A program made the position numbers and the translations under genes. The notes beneath the pieces were generated by a model. The model searched no databases and was not told the origin of the DNA. It saw only the letters and a list, made by a program, of their open reading frames with translations. Below, one piece after another: positions 36,725-50,593 of a stretch of 64,000 bases of DNA (position 1 is its first letter; each line of letters opens with the position of its first letter). The stretch covers positions 1,506,439-1,570,438 of the forward strand of contig CANKYK010000001.1 of NCBI GenBank assembly GCA_947488155.1, written 5' to 3'. Source of the DNA: an uncultured Erythrobacter sp. (GTDB lineage Bacteria; Pseudomonadota; Alphaproteobacteria; Sphingomonadales; Sphingomonadaceae).

Positions 36725-36749
36725 GCACTGCGTAGCGTGCCTCCACCGT

Positions 36750-37316
36750 CTATTCGCCGTCTTGCGGGACGGAGAAGCTGCCCGTTACCCGGCCATCTGA
36801 ACCCTGTGTAGTCCCAGCTGGACCGCCCGATGCGCGGCCATCAACGCTGGACAGCCCGGTTCTAAGGTCGATCACCAAGCGCCCGCCGTTCAGCCTATCG
36901 CCGCCGCGCGCGAGGCGAACATTGCCCGACATTGTGATGATCCGCCTGCCAAAGTCATAGATCGCGACATCGCCGCTCGCCCGCTCATCACCGCGCGAAA
37001 CGGTGACGCCGCCGGTTGCGGTAATACGCTGAATATCGAGTGATCCGCTGTCGCTGTAATTCACCAGCATTCGGTTGGATTGAACGGTGAGGCCAGCCTG
37101 ACGCACGATCACATTGCCCGACAAAGCCACGCGATTTTCCCGATCTTGCAGCTCAATCCGGCCCGCGTCGAAGTCCACCGGGGCGCGGCTGTTGTGCGCG
37201 GCAATACCCTGGGCGCCGACCTGGATCGCGCCCATAAAGGCAGCGGTGCCGACCAATCCGCCTAGCGCCCAGCGGGCGGCAGTGCGGGTCAGTGAAGGGG
37301 GTGCGGTGTGCGTCAT
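36750..37316 (-). CDS. lptA: LptA-type LPS transport protein
   Basis: Periplasmic bridge protein carrying LPS between inner and outer membrane. 188 residues with an N-terminal hydrophobic export segment (about 15-38) and an OstA-like beta-jellyroll with repeated VALSGNVIVRQAGLTVQSNR and IITMSGNVRLARGGDRLNGG segments. The start overlaps the lptC stop by four bases. An lptB gene is not in the window on either side. Confidence 0.88.
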   Translation of the reverse strand: MTHTAPPSLTRTAARWALGGLVGTAAFMGAIQVGAQGIAAHNSRAPVDFDAGRIELQDRENRVALSGNVIVRQAGLTVQSNRMLVNYSDSGSLDIQRITATGGVTVSRGDERASGDVAIYDFGRRIITMSGNVRLARGGDRLNGGRLVIDLRTGLSSVDGRASGGPAGTTQGSDGRVTGSFSVPQDGE

Positions 37317-37978
37317 GGTATCCTCAATTCGCCCGGTATCATGGACAGTTTTGCATTGCCTTCCAGCGTAATCGTGCGTGCAGACAGGTCCGCTCTCAGT
37401 GCGTTGGCGCTGAAAGTGCCAGCGGGCACAGCACCCTCGACCCCGTCGTCGCCGCGCATCGCGCGCTCTTCAAGGTCAACGGACACGCCGCGCGCGGTCA
37501 TGGTGTAGCCATCGGCGGCCCGTAACCTAACGGCGCCGTCGACATCAACGACCTCTTCATCAATGTCATAGGCCCCGCCAGGAGCGCTGATCCGCGCTGG
37601 CCCTTCTGGCAGGAGCAATTGCGCGATCAGATCGTCCATGCGCACGATGCCCTCGGCGCTGGATCGCTGCACCGCTTCGCCAGCCTGGATCGAGAACGGT
37701 CGTCCGCGTTCATCGCGCCCGCGGTACATGGCGTTATCCACGCTGAGCCGTTCGCTGATCATCGCCACTTTGTTGCGGTCGAGCAGGAATGAGATTTCGC
37801 CGCGCGGCGACAGCGGGGTGATGATCATCAACGCCGCCATGACCCCAACGCCCATTGGCAAAGCGCGGGCCAAGAAGCCGACGAGCTTGTCATGTGAACC
37901 GCCAGGCGCGGCAAAGTGCTGGCGCTTGCCGCGAAGCGCCTTTGCCTTGCTTGTTTCTATGCGCCGTTTGATGACCAT
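37313..37978 (-). CDS. lptC: LPS export protein LptC
   Basis: Single-pass inner-membrane partner of LptBFG that passes LPS to LptA. 221 residues: a basic cytosolic N-terminus (KRRIETSKAKALRGKRQH), one transmembrane helix (about 40-58), then a beta-rich periplasmic domain with FSIQAGEAVQRSSAEG and GYTMTARGVSVDLEERAMRG. Overlaps lptA (ATGA). 24 bases after the RNase D gene, so rnd-lptC-lptA may be one transcript. Confidence 0.9.
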   Translation of the reverse strand: MVIKRRIETSKAKALRGKRQHFAAPGGSHDKLVGFLARALPMGVGVMAALMIITPLSPRGEISFLLDRNKVAMISERLSVDNAMYRGRDERGRPFSIQAGEAVQRSSAEGIVRMDDLIAQLLLPEGPARISAPGGAYDIDEEVVDVDGAVRLRAADGYTMTARGVSVDLEERAMRGDDGVEGAVPAGTFSANALRADLSARTITLEGNAKLSMIPGELRIP

Positions 37979-38002
37979 GAGAGTGCTTTGCCCAGCCTTG
38001 CC

Positions 38003-38620
38003 TTACATGTGGCTGAAGATGTCGTGCTCTGACCAACCCGCCATGTCGAGCAGTGCGCGCGTTGGCAGGAAGTCGAAACAGGCCTGCGCGATCTCAGTGC
38101 GCCCTTCGCGCTCTAACCGCTTGATCAGCTCCTTTCGCATGGCGTGCAGGTAACGCACATCAGAGGCCGCATATTCACGCTGCGCCTCGCTCAGCTCCGG
38201 TCCGCCCCAATCGCTCGATTGTTGCTGTTTGGATATCTCTGCACCCAGCAGCTCATTGGCCAGGTTCTTCAGACCATGGCGGTCGGTGTAGGTCCGCACC
38301 AGCTTGCTGGCGATCTTGGTGCAGAACACCGGTGCGGCCATCACGTCCAGGTAGTAATGGATCGCGGCCAGATCGAAGCGGGCATAGTGGTAAAGCTTTA
38401 TCCGTGCAGGGTCCGCCAGCACTGCCTTCAGATTGGGCGCGGCATAGTCGCTATCCGGGCCAAATCGCACCAGATGCTCGTCCCCTTGGCCATCGCTGAT
38501 CTGCACCACGCACAACCGATCACGGTGGGTGATCAGGCCCATGGTTTCAGTATCAACGGCCACTGGGCCATCGGCGAGTACGCCTGCGGGCAGGTCTTCT
38601 TCATGGAAATGAACTGTCAT
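38003..38620 (-). CDS. rnd: Ribonuclease D (short form)
   Basis: A 3'-5' exoribonuclease for tRNA maturation. 205 residues: only the DEDDy exonuclease domain and no C-terminal HRDC domain, as is common in sphingomonads. The metal ligands are Asp23 and Glu25 in AVDTETMGL, the second Asp in YHYARFDLAAI, and Tyr/Asp in REYAASDVRYLH. The first residues MTVHFHEEDLP match the usual start. Divergent from ung. Confidence 0.9.
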   Translation of the reverse strand: MTVHFHEEDLPAGVLADGPVAVDTETMGLITHRDRLCVVQISDGQGDEHLVRFGPDSDYAAPNLKAVLADPARIKLYHYARFDLAAIHYYLDVMAAPVFCTKIASKLVRTYTDRHGLKNLANELLGAEISKQQQSSDWGGPELSEAQREYAASDVRYLHAMRKELIKRLEREGRTEIAQACFDFLPTRALLDMAGWSEHDIFSHM

Positions 38621-38702
38621 AAGCTCATTCTCCTAGAAGCATTGGGGAAAGAGGGGAAGAGGACATAGCGCGAGGGTGCACGGGCAGTGTAGCTTTTGAT
38701 GT

Positions 38703-39389
38703 ATGAGCAGAGATCCGATCCCTGAAAGCTGGCGTGCCGCGTTGGAGCCAGTGCTGGCCAGCGCTGAGGCGCGGCGGCTTGGTGGTTGGCTGCGTGCGCA
38801 GGAGGATGCGGGCAAGGTCATCTATCCCCCGCGTGGGCAGCGCCTCGCCGCGCTTGCGATGACCCCGCTGGAGGATGTGCGCGTGGTGGTGCTGGGTCAG
38901 GATCCCTATCACGGGCCGGGCCAGGCGCATGGCCTGTCGTTCTCGGTTCAAGACGGGGTGAAGGCTCCACCCTCGCTTGCCAACATCTTCAAGGAGCTGG
39001 AGAGCGATCTGGGCATTCCGCCGCCCACCACCGGCAATCTCACCCCATGGGCAAAGCAGGGCGTGCTGCTGCTCAACAACACGCTGACAGTTGAGGCCGC
39101 GCAAGCGGGCAGCCATGCGGGGCGCGGCTGGGATGCGATCACCGACGCCTGCGTCGCGGCGGTCGCGGAGCGCGGGCAACCTTGCGTGTTTGTGCTGTGG
39201 GGCAGCCATGCGGCGAAGAAGGCGGGCCGGGTGAAGGCCCTTGGCAGCGGCGCGCATCACCTGCTGCTCACCAGCCCGCACCCCAGCCCCCTGTCGGCCT
39301 ATCGCGGCTTCTTTGGCTCCAAACCCTTCAGCCAAATCAACACCTTCCTTGAAAGCCAAGGCCTCACTCCGATTGATTGGGCGCTGTAG
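38703..39389 (+). CDS. ung: Uracil-DNA glycosylase, family 1
   Basis: Removes uracil from DNA. 228 residues. Catalytic Asp67 in VVVLGQDPYHGPGQAHGLSF; the minor-groove loop HPSPLSAYRGFFG carries the catalytic histidine (about residue 197). LLLNNTLTVEAAQAGSH and FVLWGSHAAKKAG are also typical. No operon partner. Confidence 0.95.
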   Translation: MSRDPIPESWRAALEPVLASAEARRLGGWLRAQEDAGKVIYPPRGQRLAALAMTPLEDVRVVVLGQDPYHGPGQAHGLSFSVQDGVKAPPSLANIFKELESDLGIPPPTTGNLTPWAKQGVLLLNNTLTVEAAQAGSHAGRGWDAITDACVAAVAERGQPCVFVLWGSHAAKKAGRVKALGSGAHHLLLTSPHPSPLSAYRGFFGSKPFSQINTFLESQGLTPIDWAL

Positions 39390-39587
39390 CGGCTTGGAAC
39401 ACAGATGCGATTTTCGAATCTGTGACTTTTGGCAAAAAGATGCGTCATTATAGATACTTACCGCGATCCGCGCGCGGCAAAGTGTGACTTTTGAAATGTT
39501 GGAATTGCGGCGCGGCGCAGCGGGGTAAATCATGCCCTAAACTTGCCTCAAACCGCGTGCTGTAGGAAAGTCTGATCATGACTGAGG

Positions 39588-39860
39588 ATGAGTGAGGCCC
39601 GCACTGCCCTGCACAAACGGCAGGAAGAGCTCGCAGAGGAAGACAAAATGAACTCAGAAGAAAAACTGGCAAAAGCTCAGGCGGAAAATCGTGCTTGGAC
39701 ATACTCACATGCTGGTGGAGGCTACGGTTCAGCCCTAGAACTTATGGAGGAAGGCGAATGGGGAAGCTGCGCAAATTGCGACGGAGCGATCGCCGGTGCC
39801 ACTCTCAGCCCTCATCCCAGCCTTCTTATCTGTTTAATATGTGAGCGGGATAAGGGCTAG
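39588..39860 (+). CDS. Short DksA/TraR-like zinc-finger protein
   Basis: A 90-residue protein: a helical, acidic N-terminal part (about 1-45, KRQEELAEEDKMNSEEKLAK) then EEGEWGSCANCDGAIAGATL, ending LLICLICERDKG. The C-x2-C...C-x2-C spacing is that of the DksA/TraR C4 finger (usual form EGTYGxCxxCGxxI...RLxAxPxAxxCxxC), but several consensus residues are changed and there is no long coiled-coil tip. It might modulate RNA polymerase like small TraR proteins. Upstream ATG 39574 leads only to MTEDE and a stop. The region is less GC-rich than its neighbours. Confidence 0.6.
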   Translation: MSEARTALHKRQEELAEEDKMNSEEKLAKAQAENRAWTYSHAGGGYGSALELMEEGEWGSCANCDGAIAGATLSPHPSLLICLICERDKG

Positions 39861-40633
39861 TCCCCTTGCTCAGGCTCCGGTCGCGGCGCAATTTTGCGCA
39901 GCTCCAATTGGCCCAAGCGCGGGTCTGAATTGGGGCTCGGCGCGAATTTCAACACGTTGTCCTCCAAGACGCCGATCATGCCGGTGAAATCCGCCACGCC
40001 CAGATCATTGCGCTTGAATGTAAAGGTGATGGTGCTGCCCGGCGTCCAGCCGAATTCACTCAGATCATAGACCTGTGACTGGACGTCATAAATGCCCTCT
40101 TCCAGCCTCAGCGAGACGGGTTTTGGGCATTCGCCTTCGGGTGGCGACCATCCTTCTGAGGGAACCTGATCGATCAAGCGCGCGCCATCCGCGCAATCGA
40201 CTAGGACGGTGGCGTATTGGAAGGGTTCTGCATTGCTCGCCCAGACCACTTTCACCATCGGCGCGCCGGGATATGTTTCGGAACCAAGCCAGTTGAACTC
40301 GGGTGGAACAGGTTTGGGAGCGGAGGTGAGGATGATCACCTCGCCTTCCTGATCCCACGTCCCGCGCGCGCGCATGTCTAGCGATCCTACGGATAGGCCC
40401 CAATGGAATGTGCCATCGTCATTGATCAGCATGCCCATCGCAGTCTCAAAAGATCCACCGTCATAACGTCCCACGAAATCAATCTTGGGAGCTGTGCTGA
40501 GGGGAGCAACCGCTGTTATCAGCTGTTCTGGCTTGGCGCTGCGGTCTGCCGATTTGACGTGGCTTCCCTGCACGCAGCCTGACAGCGCCAACATCGACAG
40601 CACTGCCATTCCAGCAAATTTAGAAGGTCGCAT
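39857..40633 (-). CDS. Lipoprotein of unknown function
   Basis: A 258-residue lipoprotein: signal with lipobox ALSGC (Cys20). The body is rich in beta-type segments, Trp and Pro (GTFHWGLSVGSLDMRARGTW; WSPPEGECPKP) and resembles an immunoglobulin or lipocalin-like extracytoplasmic domain only loosely. No family recognised. Its start lies inside the last 14 bases of the porin gene, so the two are cotranscribed and probably act together at the envelope. Its stop overlaps the convergent zinc-finger gene by four bases. Confidence 0.65.
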   Translation of the reverse strand: MRPSKFAGMAVLSMLALSGCVQGSHVKSADRSAKPEQLITAVAPLSTAPKIDFVGRYDGGSFETAMGMLINDDGTFHWGLSVGSLDMRARGTWDQEGEVIILTSAPKPVPPEFNWLGSETYPGAPMVKVVWASNAEPFQYATVLVDCADGARLIDQVPSEGWSPPEGECPKPVSLRLEEGIYDVQSQVYDLSEFGWTPGSTITFTFKRNDLGVADFTGMIGVLEDNVLKFAPSPNSDPRLGQLELRKIAPRPEPEQGD

Positions 40634-42026
40634 TCAGCCTCATCCCCAACAGCACGCCTGTATCGCGCGCTGCGACTGCGCTGTCTATAAGCTGAGCGTT
40701 GGCGGTAACCTCGAATTTGTCGGCGACGCCCACTGTGTAGAACAGTTCGACGCCTCGCTCGTCTTCCAGGCCGAGCCGCGTGGCGAGCACGCTCACCAGC
40801 TCGTCTGTCAGGGAATATTGGAACACTGCCGCGCCAAATCGGTCTTGCGGGCGGCCGCGCGGATTTCCGGAAACGCCGACAAAACCGCTGTAATCAAGGA
40901 AGGTCGGATCGCCGAGCGAGCCATACACCTGGCCAAAAATGCCCCAGCCTTTGCCTGGTGCCTCTGGATAGACATCGAGGAATTGATAGCCGGCAAATAC
41001 GGCGGCAAACTCGCCACGCGTATTGCCAAAGCTGGATCCTGGCGCGGGGATCAATGCCGCTGGCAGTGACCCTGCATTTATATCATTACGGGTCGAGCCC
41101 GACAGTTTGAGCGCATAATAGCCCGGCTTGCCGCCAATCTTTACCGGCACGGTGACAGAGCCGAGAAATCCGACCCCGCTGCCAAAGGCGGTTTCAAACC
41201 CGGTCCGTTCAAACTGCGAATCCGGATCATACACCCACAAACGGTAAAGCGCATTGTCGGTCGGCACCTCCAGCAGTGCGCCGGTGAGTGTGTTCGCGAT
41301 GATTGCGGATGGCGGCAGGGCAACACTGAGGTTCTGGAATCCATAGTGCCCATTGCTGCCAACCACGGGTAGCTTCCCGCCGAGGTCCAGCACATTGACC
41401 TTGCCCACGGTCAGCTTGGTGCCGGATTTCCAGCGTTTGGAAACGCTGGCTGAGATGTCGAAATCGCCTGCACCCTCGCCGCGAAACAGGGCGGTGTTGT
41501 TCGGGATCAGACCGATCACGCCGTTGGAATCCTTACCCCAAGTGAACTCGGGCCGCAGCGTGAATGTCCAGCTGTCATCAAGGCCCAGGGCGCTGCCTTG
41601 GATGTCGATATAGGCATCGGCCCGGCCACTGTAGCGCACCGTGCCGGGCGCATCGCCAGCGACGGGGACATCAACGAATTGAGAGATGGCGAGCTTGGCC
41701 TCGATCGGCTTGGACGGCGGTGGAGCCTGCGGCGCGGCGACGGGGACAAGCACCGGCAGAGGCGTGGGTGCTGCGGCATCCTGCGATGCGGCTGTGGATG
41801 CAGCTATGGTTTCGGGAACTGGATCGGTCTGCTCCGAATGAGCTGCAGCCGTAGCAAACACCGCGTCAAATTCATCCTCAAGCGTGGTTTTAGCAACCGC
41901 AGGCTGGGCGGCAGCAAACAGTCCTGCGCTCATTGCTGCAGCAATGAAGGTGAGACGCGTACATCGAAATTTGTGCGAACTTATCGGTACGACCCGCATA
42001 GTGTCTTGTGCAATCCACCGCGCCAT
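40620..42026 (-). CDS. OprB-like carbohydrate porin family protein
   Basis: A 468-residue outer-membrane protein. Signal peptide about residues 20-45 (FIAAAMSAGLFAAAQPAVA), a proline/alanine linker (about 65-105), then a beta-barrel with repeated amphipathic strands and family-like stretches RYSGRADAYIDIQGSALGLD, TALFRGEGAGDFDIS and GLEDERGVELFYTVGVADKF. It ends LGMRLNATF, with C-terminal Phe as needed for BAM recognition. Start at 42026 or ATG 41999; neither has a clear ribosome site. Solute not predictable. Confidence 0.78.
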   Translation of the reverse strand: MARWIAQDTMRVVPISSHKFRCTRLTFIAAAMSAGLFAAAQPAVAKTTLEDEFDAVFATAAAHSEQTDPVPETIAASTAASQDAAAPTPLPVLVPVAAPQAPPPSKPIEAKLAISQFVDVPVAGDAPGTVRYSGRADAYIDIQGSALGLDDSWTFTLRPEFTWGKDSNGVIGLIPNNTALFRGEGAGDFDISASVSKRWKSGTKLTVGKVNVLDLGGKLPVVGSNGHYGFQNLSVALPPSAIIANTLTGALLEVPTDNALYRLWVYDPDSQFERTGFETAFGSGVGFLGSVTVPVKIGGKPGYYALKLSGSTRNDINAGSLPAALIPAPGSSFGNTRGEFAAVFAGYQFLDVYPEAPGKGWGIFGQVYGSLGDPTFLDYSGFVGVSGNPRGRPQDRFGAAVFQYSLTDELVSVLATRLGLEDERGVELFYTVGVADKFEVTANAQLIDSAVAARDTGVLLGMRLNATF

Positions 42027-42167
42027 TGCGCAGGCAATCGCTTCTCTCCCACCGTATTATGCTTTGGTGCCTTACAAGAACTGGCTGGTCAAGCACTTAG
42101 CTCAAACTTGGTGTCACTCAATAATAGAACCGCTGATTGGCGCAATTGATTGGGCGGTCAAGAAATT

Positions 42168-42245
42168 GATAGAACACACTAGCAATAATGCCCGGTACTG
42201 CTAGCGCGATTAGGCACTCAAAACTGCGGGAAAAAGTGTTCTATC
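42168..42245. promoter_or_regulatory. Nested inverted repeats upstream of the porin gene
   Basis: GATAGAACAC (42168-42177) and GTGTTCTATC (42236-42245) are perfect inverted copies. Inside them CTAGCA (42179-42184) pairs with TGCTAG (42199-42204). The nested dyads fill the gap between the AAA ATPase stop and the porin start, both on the minus strand. May be an operator, an RNA fold, or part of a terminator; no T-run is seen. Confidence 0.4.
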
Positions 42246-42255
42246 GATCAGCACT

Positions 42256-42822
42256 TCAACCAAGGTTAGGGTGAGGCCATTCTTCGCCAATATGGCTTAG
42301 GACAAATCGTGCGCGTTCCTGTGGCTCTGAAAGTGGCAGAAATACTAGTTCGAATCCGAGGCGCGGCAGGATTGAGAGCGTGTATTCATATTCGCGCACG
42401 GCCAGCTCAAAATCATGCTGTCGAACGGCATCGTTAACGTAAATCTCTGGCCATGGTGGTGCGATGAAAACCTGCTTGGCATAGTAGGCCGTCAGGTCAC
42501 GAAATGGAGTGCGCCGAGCGGCGTGATGATCGCCCAGATGAAATTCGTATGCGGCAACGGTGTCGAGTAGGCCGCGATCAAAGAAAACCGGACCGGGGGC
42601 GTCCACTGCTTTGGCGATATCAGCGGCTGCCATAGTTTCGACCTCGCGCAGAAACGCGGCCATATCGCTCCAGGGAAAGGCGGAGCCGCCCGCAGCTTCT
42701 TGCTTAGCGACAACGCGCCTCCCGGCCTCCTCGACGACCGGAAAACCGAGGTCAGACAAGATGGCGAGCAGTGTGGATTTCCCACCACCGGAGCAACCAG
42801 TGATGAGAAATTTGTGCGCCAT
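42256..42822 (-). CDS. AAA family ATPase/kinase-like protein (AAA_28)
   Basis: A 188-residue P-loop protein. Walker A GCSGGGKST is at residues 8-16, and FFDRGLLDTVAAYE (about 80-93) has the Asp-Arg pair seen in small nucleotide-kinase-like members. The C-terminal FVLSHIGEEW is also typical of the AAA_28 group. The acceptor or target is not known. It begins 17 bases after gltD and may be read from its promoter. Confidence 0.8.
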   Translation of the reverse strand: MAHKFLITGCSGGGKSTLLAILSDLGFPVVEEAGRRVVAKQEAAGGSAFPWSDMAAFLREVETMAAADIAKAVDAPGPVFFDRGLLDTVAAYEFHLGDHHAARRTPFRDLTAYYAKQVFIAPPWPEIYVNDAVRQHDFELAVREYEYTLSILPRLGFELVFLPLSEPQERARFVLSHIGEEWPHPNLG

Positions 42823-42839
42823 AGAAACTGTCGTTTCTC

Positions 42840-44276
42840 TTAGCGTGGCAGAGAGCTTGCGCCCATCAGAGCCTCATCGACGCTGCGCGCGCATTGCCGC
42901 CCTTCGCGGATGGCCCAGACGACTAGACTTTGGCCGCGCCGCATATCACCGCAGGCATAGACCTTCTCCACGCTGGTGGCGTAGTCGTCTTCGTTCGCTG
43001 CAACATTGCCGCGCGTCGTCAATTCAACCGCCGCCTGATCGAGCAGGCCGGTTTTTTTCGGCCCGACAAAGCCCATGGCGAGCAGGATCAAATCAGCCGG
43101 GATTGTAAACTCGCTGCCGACGATCTCGCGCATCTGACCGTCAACCCATTCGACCCGCGCGCATTCGATGCCGGTAACTTTCTCGCCGTCGCCAACCACA
43201 CGCTTGGTCAGGACCGCCCAATCGCGGTTCGCGCCTTCTTCATGGCTGGAGGAGGTGCGCAGCTTGAGCGGCCAATCGGGCCAGGTCAGCGCCTTGTCTT
43301 CCTTCTCAGGCGGCTTGGGCATGATTTCCAGCTGGGTCACGCTTTTCGCGCCCTGCCGGTTGGAGGTGCCAACACAGTCAGAGCCGGTGTCCCCGCCGCC
43401 GATCACGACCACATCTTTGCCGGTTGCGAGCAGGCTGCCGCGCGGGGCGGCGCGCAATTCTTCGTCGCCGGCATTGCGCTTGTTCTGCTGGGTCAGGAAT
43501 TCCATCGCCAGGCGCACCCCGTCCATTTCCGCACCGGGAATGGAGAGCGCGCGGGCGTCTTCGCTGCCGCCGGATAGGACAATCGCATCGTAATTTTCAT
43601 TGAGGCTCTGGAACGACACGTCAACGCCGACCTCTTTTGAGGTTTTAAACTCAACCCCTTCTGCCTCCATCTGGACGCAGCGGCGGTTGATCAGCTGTTT
43701 TTCCATTTTGAAGTCAGGAATGCCATAGCGCAGCAGCCCGCCGACCCGGTCGCTTTTCTCAAACACGGTGACAGTGTGGCCAGCGCGCGCCAATTGTTGG
43801 GCGCAGGCCATGCCAGCGGGGCCTGATCCGACCACAGCGACGGTCTTGCCGGTCTTTTGGGTGGGCATTTGCGGCTCGATCCAACCTTCTTTCCACCCAC
43901 GATCGACAATCGCGCATTCGATCGATTTGATCGTCACTGGTTGGTCGACGATGTTGAGCGTGCAGCTCGCCTCGCACGGGGCGGGGCAGATGCGGCCGGT
44001 GAATTCCGGGAAATTGTTGGTCGAGTGGAGGACGGAAAGTGCGTTCTTCCAGTCGTTCTCATAAACGAGATGATTCCAGTCCGGGATCATGTTGTTTACC
44101 GGGCAGCCATTGTGACAATAGGGAATGCCGCAATCCATGCATCGCGCCGCCTGATTAGACAGCGTCGCATCATCGGGCTGAACCACGAATTCGCGGTAAT
44201 TGCTCAGTCGTTCCTTGGGGTCGAGATAGTCGCGCTCGCGCCGCTCGATTTCGAGAAATCCGGTGTCTTTGCCCAT
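42840..44276 (-). CDS. gltD: Glutamate synthase (NADPH) small subunit
   Basis: Supplies electrons from NADPH to the large subunit. 478 residues. N-terminal [4Fe-4S] cysteines in [19 protein letters not shown] (about 43-61) and [12 protein letters not shown] (about 93-104); FAD site [20 protein letters not shown] site [13 protein letters not shown]-terminal [18 protein letters not shown]. Lies 16 bases after gltB in the standard gltB-gltD order. Confidence 0.96.
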   Translation of the reverse strand: MGKDTGFLEIERRERDYLDPKERLSNYREFVVQPDDATLSNQAARCMDCGIPYCHNGCPVNNMIPDWNHLVYENDWKNALSVLHSTNNFPEFTGRICPAPCEASCTLNIVDQPVTIKSIECAIVDRGWKEGWIEPQMPTQKTGKTVAVVGSGPAGMACAQQLARAGHTVTVFEKSDRVGGLLRYGIPDFKMEKQLINRRCVQMEAEGVEFKTSKEVGVDVSFQSLNENYDAIVLSGGSEDARALSIPGAEMDGVRLAMEFLTQQNKRNAGDEELRAAPRGSLLATGKDVVVIGGGDTGSDCVGTSNRQGAKSVTQLEIMPKPPEKEDKALTWPDWPLKLRTSSSHEEGANRDWAVLTKRVVGDGEKVTGIECARVEWVDGQMREIVGSEFTIPADLILLAMGFVGPKKTGLLDQAAVELTTRGNVAANEDDYATSVEKVYACGDMRRGQSLVVWAIREGRQCARSVDEALMGASSLPR

Positions 44277-44292
44277 GGTGTCTACTCTGTTT

Positions 44293-48957
<4,665 letters not shown>

Positions 48958-49440
48958 TCTGTCAGATGCCGGCACTGGCGACAGGCCCGGTGGGCTTGTG
49001 GCCGGCAGAAATGCACGCGGAATGACCCTCAAGGGGCGCGATCCGCATCGCTTGGGAGCCTTTTGCCGACAGAATCGAGATTTTGCAACCGCGAAGAACG
49101 TAGCATTCTTTCGCATAGCTATGCCTGAGCTTTAGCGCGATTGCGCACCGCTCAAGTAAGTGGGGGGGTTGTTGCGTTTTTGTTTAGCCTCAAGCGCCGG
49201 CGTTCACATCCGTTCACTTGGCTTTCCTCGCTCATGCGACCCGAAGGTCGCGTCGCTGCGGGCGGGCACAAGCCCCTTGCAACGCCTGCGGCGTCGAACC
49301 AGCGCCCTCTATCTGGCTTGGTCGCGGAGCTCGGTCGGCGATCAGCGGACCGCAAGGCCCTTGTGGCCGCCCGCAGCAGCGCGGACTTGTCCGCAAGCTG
49401 CGAGGACATCGCGCGCCCGGATGGGCGTGCGTAAAACAAA
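48958..49440. other. Long hairpin-rich gap upstream of gltB
   Basis: No gene that I can support. The region has a perfect 12-base palindrome GCATAGCTATGC (49113-49124) and four compact hairpins: GCGACC-CGAA-GGTCGC (49236-49251), ACGCC-TGC-GGCGT (49281-49293), GCGGAC-TT-GTCCGC (49381-49394) and CGCCC-GGAT-GGGCG (49414-49427). A 27-codon minus-strand frame (49235-49152) is present without clear support. It may be a structured 5' leader of gltB, a small RNA, or a genome repeat. Confidence 0.4.
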
Positions 49441-50592
49441 CTAAGCAGCGCCGCTGAGCTTCTGCAATTTCGCCAGAGCATCGCGCAATTCGCGCTCGGT
49501 CTGCTGAGCACGCTCAGAAAAGCCACTCGCGCCAAGTGCGGCCGTGCCTTCGAGGCTCGATCCATCGGCCACCGCAGCGGCGGCTGGGATTTGCGCCATC
49601 TTGGCCTCGCCTTCGGTGAAGAGAGACAATGCGCGCAAGGCTTCGGCAAGAGCAGCATCGCGGCGCGGCTGAGCGCCTTCGCCGTGGATCGCCTGGTGCG
49701 CATGCAGTGCAGCGGCAAAGCGCTCCACCATCTGCATCAGGCTGAGTTCGTCCTTGGGGATCTGGCGCAGGCTATCGAGTGCGGCACCGCGCAGGAAATC
49801 TGGTGCGTCCTCGGGCAGAGGCGGCGCAGTTTCCAGCGCTTGCTCGGGTTCTTGGACGTGCACTTCTGGCTCGGGAGCCTCGGTGTCGAGCACCAATTCA
49901 TCCTCTGGCAGAACCTCGGCGATCATACCTAGATCGAGTGGCTCGTCGAGGGGTACGCCGGTTGATTCGTCTGCGAATTCTTCAGCTAGGGGTTCAACTT
50001 CTGCTTCGAATGACTCTTGCTCAAATTCTGCCTCGACCAATTCTGCATTCTCGTCAGCGAGTTCAGCGGCAAAATCAGCTGTGAGTTCTGGATCAATCGG
50101 CGAATCGAGGCTTTCACTGCCCAGCTCTGCGCTCGGATCAATCGGGCGTAGCTGGTCGTATTCACTGTCTAACCCGGCTGTGTTGCTAAAGCGGTGTGAC
50201 GATGCCGAATTGCTCCAGACACGAGCAATCGCAAAGGCGATCAATCCGCCAAAGAGAGCCGCAAGCAGTGCGAGCACGATCCGGCCAGCACCGCCCAAAA
50301 CGGTCAATTGAGCGGTGTGCATGATGGCGGTGATGCTGGGTGCGGGCAGAATGGCGACTGTCAAACCAGCTAAGGCTGCGCCCCATCCCGCGAGCAGCGG
50401 TACAAACGCCTTATGCGCTGCGATCGAAGTCTTAGAGGCCCGCCGCTTTTTCGCAGGTCCAACCTTTGTGCGACCTTTGGATTTCAACCGCTCAAACAGG
50501 GATTGGCCCTCGCGGTGAGCATCCTCAGCCGCCAGCTCGGCGCGCTCACGCGCGGCTTCTCTCTTGCTGTGCAAATCTTCGCGAAAGCCCAT
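49441..50592 (-). CDS. Acidic membrane protein of unknown function
   Basis: A 383-residue protein: charged coiled-coil N-terminus (about 1-50; KREAARERAELAAEDAHREG), two hydrophobic helices (about 65-85 and 100-125), a long Glu/Asp-rich low-complexity region (about 150-270), and a helical alanine-rich C-terminus with LMQMVERFAAALH. No family recognised. Start at ATG 50592, or ATG 50601, which would overlap the glycosyltransferase stop. It follows the exosortase-associated glycosyltransferase in the same direction, but a link to polysaccharide is only positional. Confidence 0.6.
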   Translation of the reverse strand: MGFREDLHSKREAARERAELAAEDAHREGQSLFERLKSKGRTKVGPAKKRRASKTSIAAHKAFVPLLAGWGAALAGLTVAILPAPSITAIMHTAQLTVLGGAGRIVLALLAALFGGLIAFAIARVWSNSASSHRFSNTAGLDSEYDQLRPIDPSAELGSESLDSPIDPELTADFAAELADENAELVEAEFEQESFEAEVEPLAEEFADESTGVPLDEPLDLGMIAEVLPEDELVLDTEAPEPEVHVQEPEQALETAPPLPEDAPDFLRGAALDSLRQIPKDELSLMQMVERFAAALHAHQAIHGEGAQPRRDAALAEALRALSLFTEGEAKMAQIPAAAAVADGSSLEGTAALGASGFSERAQQTERELRDALAKLQKLSGAA

Positions 50593-50593
50593 T

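Noticed and set aside
49152..49235. 27-codon minus-strand frame upstream of gltB
   Set aside because: No ribosome site, no run of one amino acid, no membrane or motif signal; probably chance.
49140..49440. Considered as RNase P RNA or tmRNA because of GAGGAAAG and many hairpins
   Set aside because: The conserved cores of those RNAs are not present; only the short GAGGAAAG-like string matches.
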